NCBI GenBank assembly: GCA_026413225.1
Contig: CM048552.1
Span: 183,802,053-183,866,052 of the forward strand
Direction of reading: 5' to 3'
From: Otis tarda
Lineage: Eukaryota > Chordata > Aves > Otidiformes > Otididae
Length of the DNA: 64,000 nt
This document shows positions 61,591-64,000 of this stretch, piece by piece. Numbering within the stretch: the stretch's first letter is position 1; each line of letters starts with the position of its first letter. The position numbers were made by a program, and so were the translations under genes. Under the pieces are notes generated by a model, which was not told where the DNA came from, ran no database searches, and was given only the letters and a program-made list of their open reading frames with translations.

Positions 61591-64000
61591 GATTTTCCTA
61601 GTTTGGGGAAGGAAGAGTGGGCCAGATAGCTATGCAATGGTACCTTTCTGATACTGAACCTCCAAACACAAGGTGTGATCACACATTTGTGCTTCCCCTC
61701 TCACCAGTCACAGCTGAAATCAGTTCTTTCCAGCTATTTTCTTGCAGCCTTTGCAGATCTGGGATATTTACCGGCAGCCATTGCTTTTCTCCAGTTCCTT
61801 TTGCTCCTGTTAGACTTCTTCAGCTAGGAATAATTTACTACTATATTAGCAGCATCTTGAGATGGGATGTCACCAAACGCAGGGCCCACACACAGCTCAT
61901 TAGGCTCTGAAAGAGAAAAGACAAAATCAGTTATCAAGTGCTGCAGTCAGAACGTAACTGCAAAACAACAGGCCACTTTGGGAATCCACTCGAAGGTCCT
62001 GCCCACTCCCACTGGATCCTCAGCCGAAGCCTCCTTGCATGCATCGCCTCTGTAGAGCATTTCAGCGAACGCTCATCCTTGCCTGCTGAACAAACAGTGC
62101 CACTTATGAACCTGTCAGACCACTGAAAAGCCCTTCACAAATTAGGTCTTATCAGTAGCTATACAGCCTCCTCAGCGTGAAGGCATCAGCTGAAAGAACA
62201 TATTAAGGGATTAATATGATTTTTTTTAAAATTGTTAACAATTAACTGATGTTGCAAGTTTCAAGGAAATAGTCTCCTGTTCTGAGATGAAAGGAGAAAA
62301 ACAAAAAGTTACGTTGCAATGAGTTACAGAATGGAGCCCTCAGAGATGCAGAAAAGTAATAAAACCTAACAGAGCCGAGGATGATGCCTACTCCTTAACT
62401 AACACGGTATCTTTGGCTCACAAATGTTAGTTAGCTGGAAGCAAAAGTGGAGCCTCTGCTTCCAGCTAAACCACGTTGCTTTCCTCAGATATCTGTCAGA
62501 CCACAGGTTTTACATAAGGGCCACATCTTACTGTTGTTATTGTTGTTTGTGAAGCTCACCATGTCAGAGCATTGCTGGTTGGAAAGGAGGCTGAATGAGC
62601 GAACGGGTAAGAGGTGTGACCAAAGGCTGTGAGCTCCTAGCACTCACATCCGAGGGAGGAAATGCTGGAATGAATATGATCACAGATATACACCCACGTT
62701 ACTCTTTGTCCATTAGTTACATGTGATTCTGGGCAAAGCCGGGCTGGGTTATTTTTTTGGCTGGCCAGCAGCCTAAGGGGTCTTTGGTACCAGTGGCCAA
62801 CAACTGACCAAATACTTCCAAGTGTTTGGAGGCATCATTAATGCTGTGCAGGTGCACATCAGTGACTTTAAAAAAGTGCTTGAATGACCTTAACTAAGAG
62901 GTTTCCAACATGCAAACCCTAAGCACTCATCTTCAGAAAAGACACAATTAACATGATTACACTATATTTTAGCTTACTACCTCCCATGTTTTTCTTTTTT
63001 TCATGTCATGTGCATAAAGTACAAGCTAGAAAATTTTACATTGTAGTTCCCTGACACTGTGCAGATCGCTTCACAGGAAAAAGACCACAACAATAGCTGT
63101 AAAAGTGAGAAAGAGCCAGGATCAGAGAATGCTGTATATTTTTTAGTATGTTGAAATTTTCAAATAACCAGTATACTAGGCTAAAAAGCATTTTGTTCAA
63201 ACCTATAGAGGGTCTATTTAAAAGTCAATATTTATCAACTCTTAATATTTAGATTTGCAATTCCAATTCTTATTTGATCTCCACTATTCATTATACATTA
63301 CATAAAATAAATTTATGATAAAATTAGCTTTTAAATAACATCTGTAAACATGAAACAAACATTGAACGAAAGTCCTCTGCAGGGAATGTGAGTAACATAA
63401 GGCAAGCCACCTGAGATTTATATCAAGTTTTTAAAAGTTGGGTGTCTCCCACTCAGTTCCTTAAATTTGTACTTAGCTCTTTCCACTCAGGCTATAAACT
63501 TCTGATGACAAACATCTATTTCAAGGTTAGAGTTGGCTGAATTATTCCTTGTCAATAAGTTATTTCTTCCATAGTACAGCTCTCCTCCCTCTTTATGAAT
63601 CACTCCCAAATCAATCCTGATTTACAAATACATGTTGAATAGCCCAGATGAGATAGGTTCACTCCTTCCTGTGACCGGGAAGCCTTGTTGCCTTGATATA
63701 GGAAGGCGCGTCAGAAAACCATTAGTGATGAAATGCCTCTTCATACTTTGCTGTGTGCTTGTTGCTTGTCCCCGTAACCCTTCACCCTGACTACTGGGGA
63801 GAAAGGAGCTGCTGCTCCATGGTTTTGGAAAATGACCTGCAAAAGTATGGATTATTGGGATAAGGGGCAGAAAATGGGTTTTGGACTCTCTCTGAACCCT
63901 CTCTCCCTCTGTTTTACTGCTATGTGAAGTGTGCACTGGGTGACATAATGAGATCTGCTGCCAAAATCTACACTCTTATTCCCCAAACCACATTGCAGTT

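Larger units (their letters stand above)
59725..64000 (-). other. ENOX1 intron upstream of exon A (partial)
   Basis: I searched the minus strand for the exon with the start codon (expected product near MVDAGGVENITQ) and did not find it, so the intron continues beyond the window. It contains an old CR1 tail, a solo LTR with a nested CR1 tail, and unique AT-rich sequence from about 61600 to 64000 with nothing I recognise. Confidence 0.75.

Noticed and set aside
59725-64000. Search for the ENOX1 start-codon exon
   Set aside because: No minus-strand text resembling the expected N-terminus with a phase-1 donor was found, so the first coding exon is placed outside the window.

Overview
The window is host nuclear DNA from a bird. 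Chicken-repeat-1 (CR1) LINE copies of several ages end in the typical avian ATTCTATG octamers. There is also an LTR of a kind I recall from avian endogenous retroviruses. The only host gene I can support is ENOX1 (ecto-NOX disulfide-thiol exchanger 1), read on the minus strand. More than 98% of the window is ENOX1 intron. No operon, CRISPR array, rRNA or tRNA gene, or microbial system is present.

ENOX1 runs from high to low coordinates. Five internal coding exons are visible: 59584-59724, 22866-23039, 20933-21139, 13889-14122 and 1908-2120. They encode about 323 consecutive codons, roughly residues 25-345 of a protein of about 640. This covers the N-terminal linker, a CxxC-containing segment, the whole RNA-recognition-motif-like fold (split across two exons) and the start of the helical region. 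The first exon(s) with the start codon lie beyond 64000, and the C-terminal exons lie below position 1. All five exons have lengths divisible by three and are phase 1-1. The complete introns are about 36.5, 1.7, 6.8 and 11.8 kb.

Region by region: 1-1907 is intron with a long (TTCTC)n tract. 2121-13888 is unique AT-rich intron with a few simple repeats. 14123-20932 carries two CR1 tails and a small hairpin. 21140-22865 is a short intron. 23040-59583 is a very large intron holding a MIR-like SINE (about 24.25 kb), two minus-strand CR1 tails (31.1-31.94 kb), a 27-base T run (32.89 kb), a near-complete CR1 ORF2 (54.3-57.4 kb, antisense to ENOX1) and an older CR1 tail-to-tail with it (57.46-58.4 kb). 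59725-64000 is intron upstream of the first visible exon, with an old CR1 tail and a solo ERV LTR in the ENOX1 sense orientation that carries a nested CR1 tail.

I found no convincing undescribed system. The most informative observations are the CR1 whose 900-residue reading frame is interrupted mainly by one 25-bp tandem duplication, the uniform phase-1 exon run of ENOX1 with a triple tandem acceptor, and the sense-oriented LTR within the ENOX1 transcription unit.
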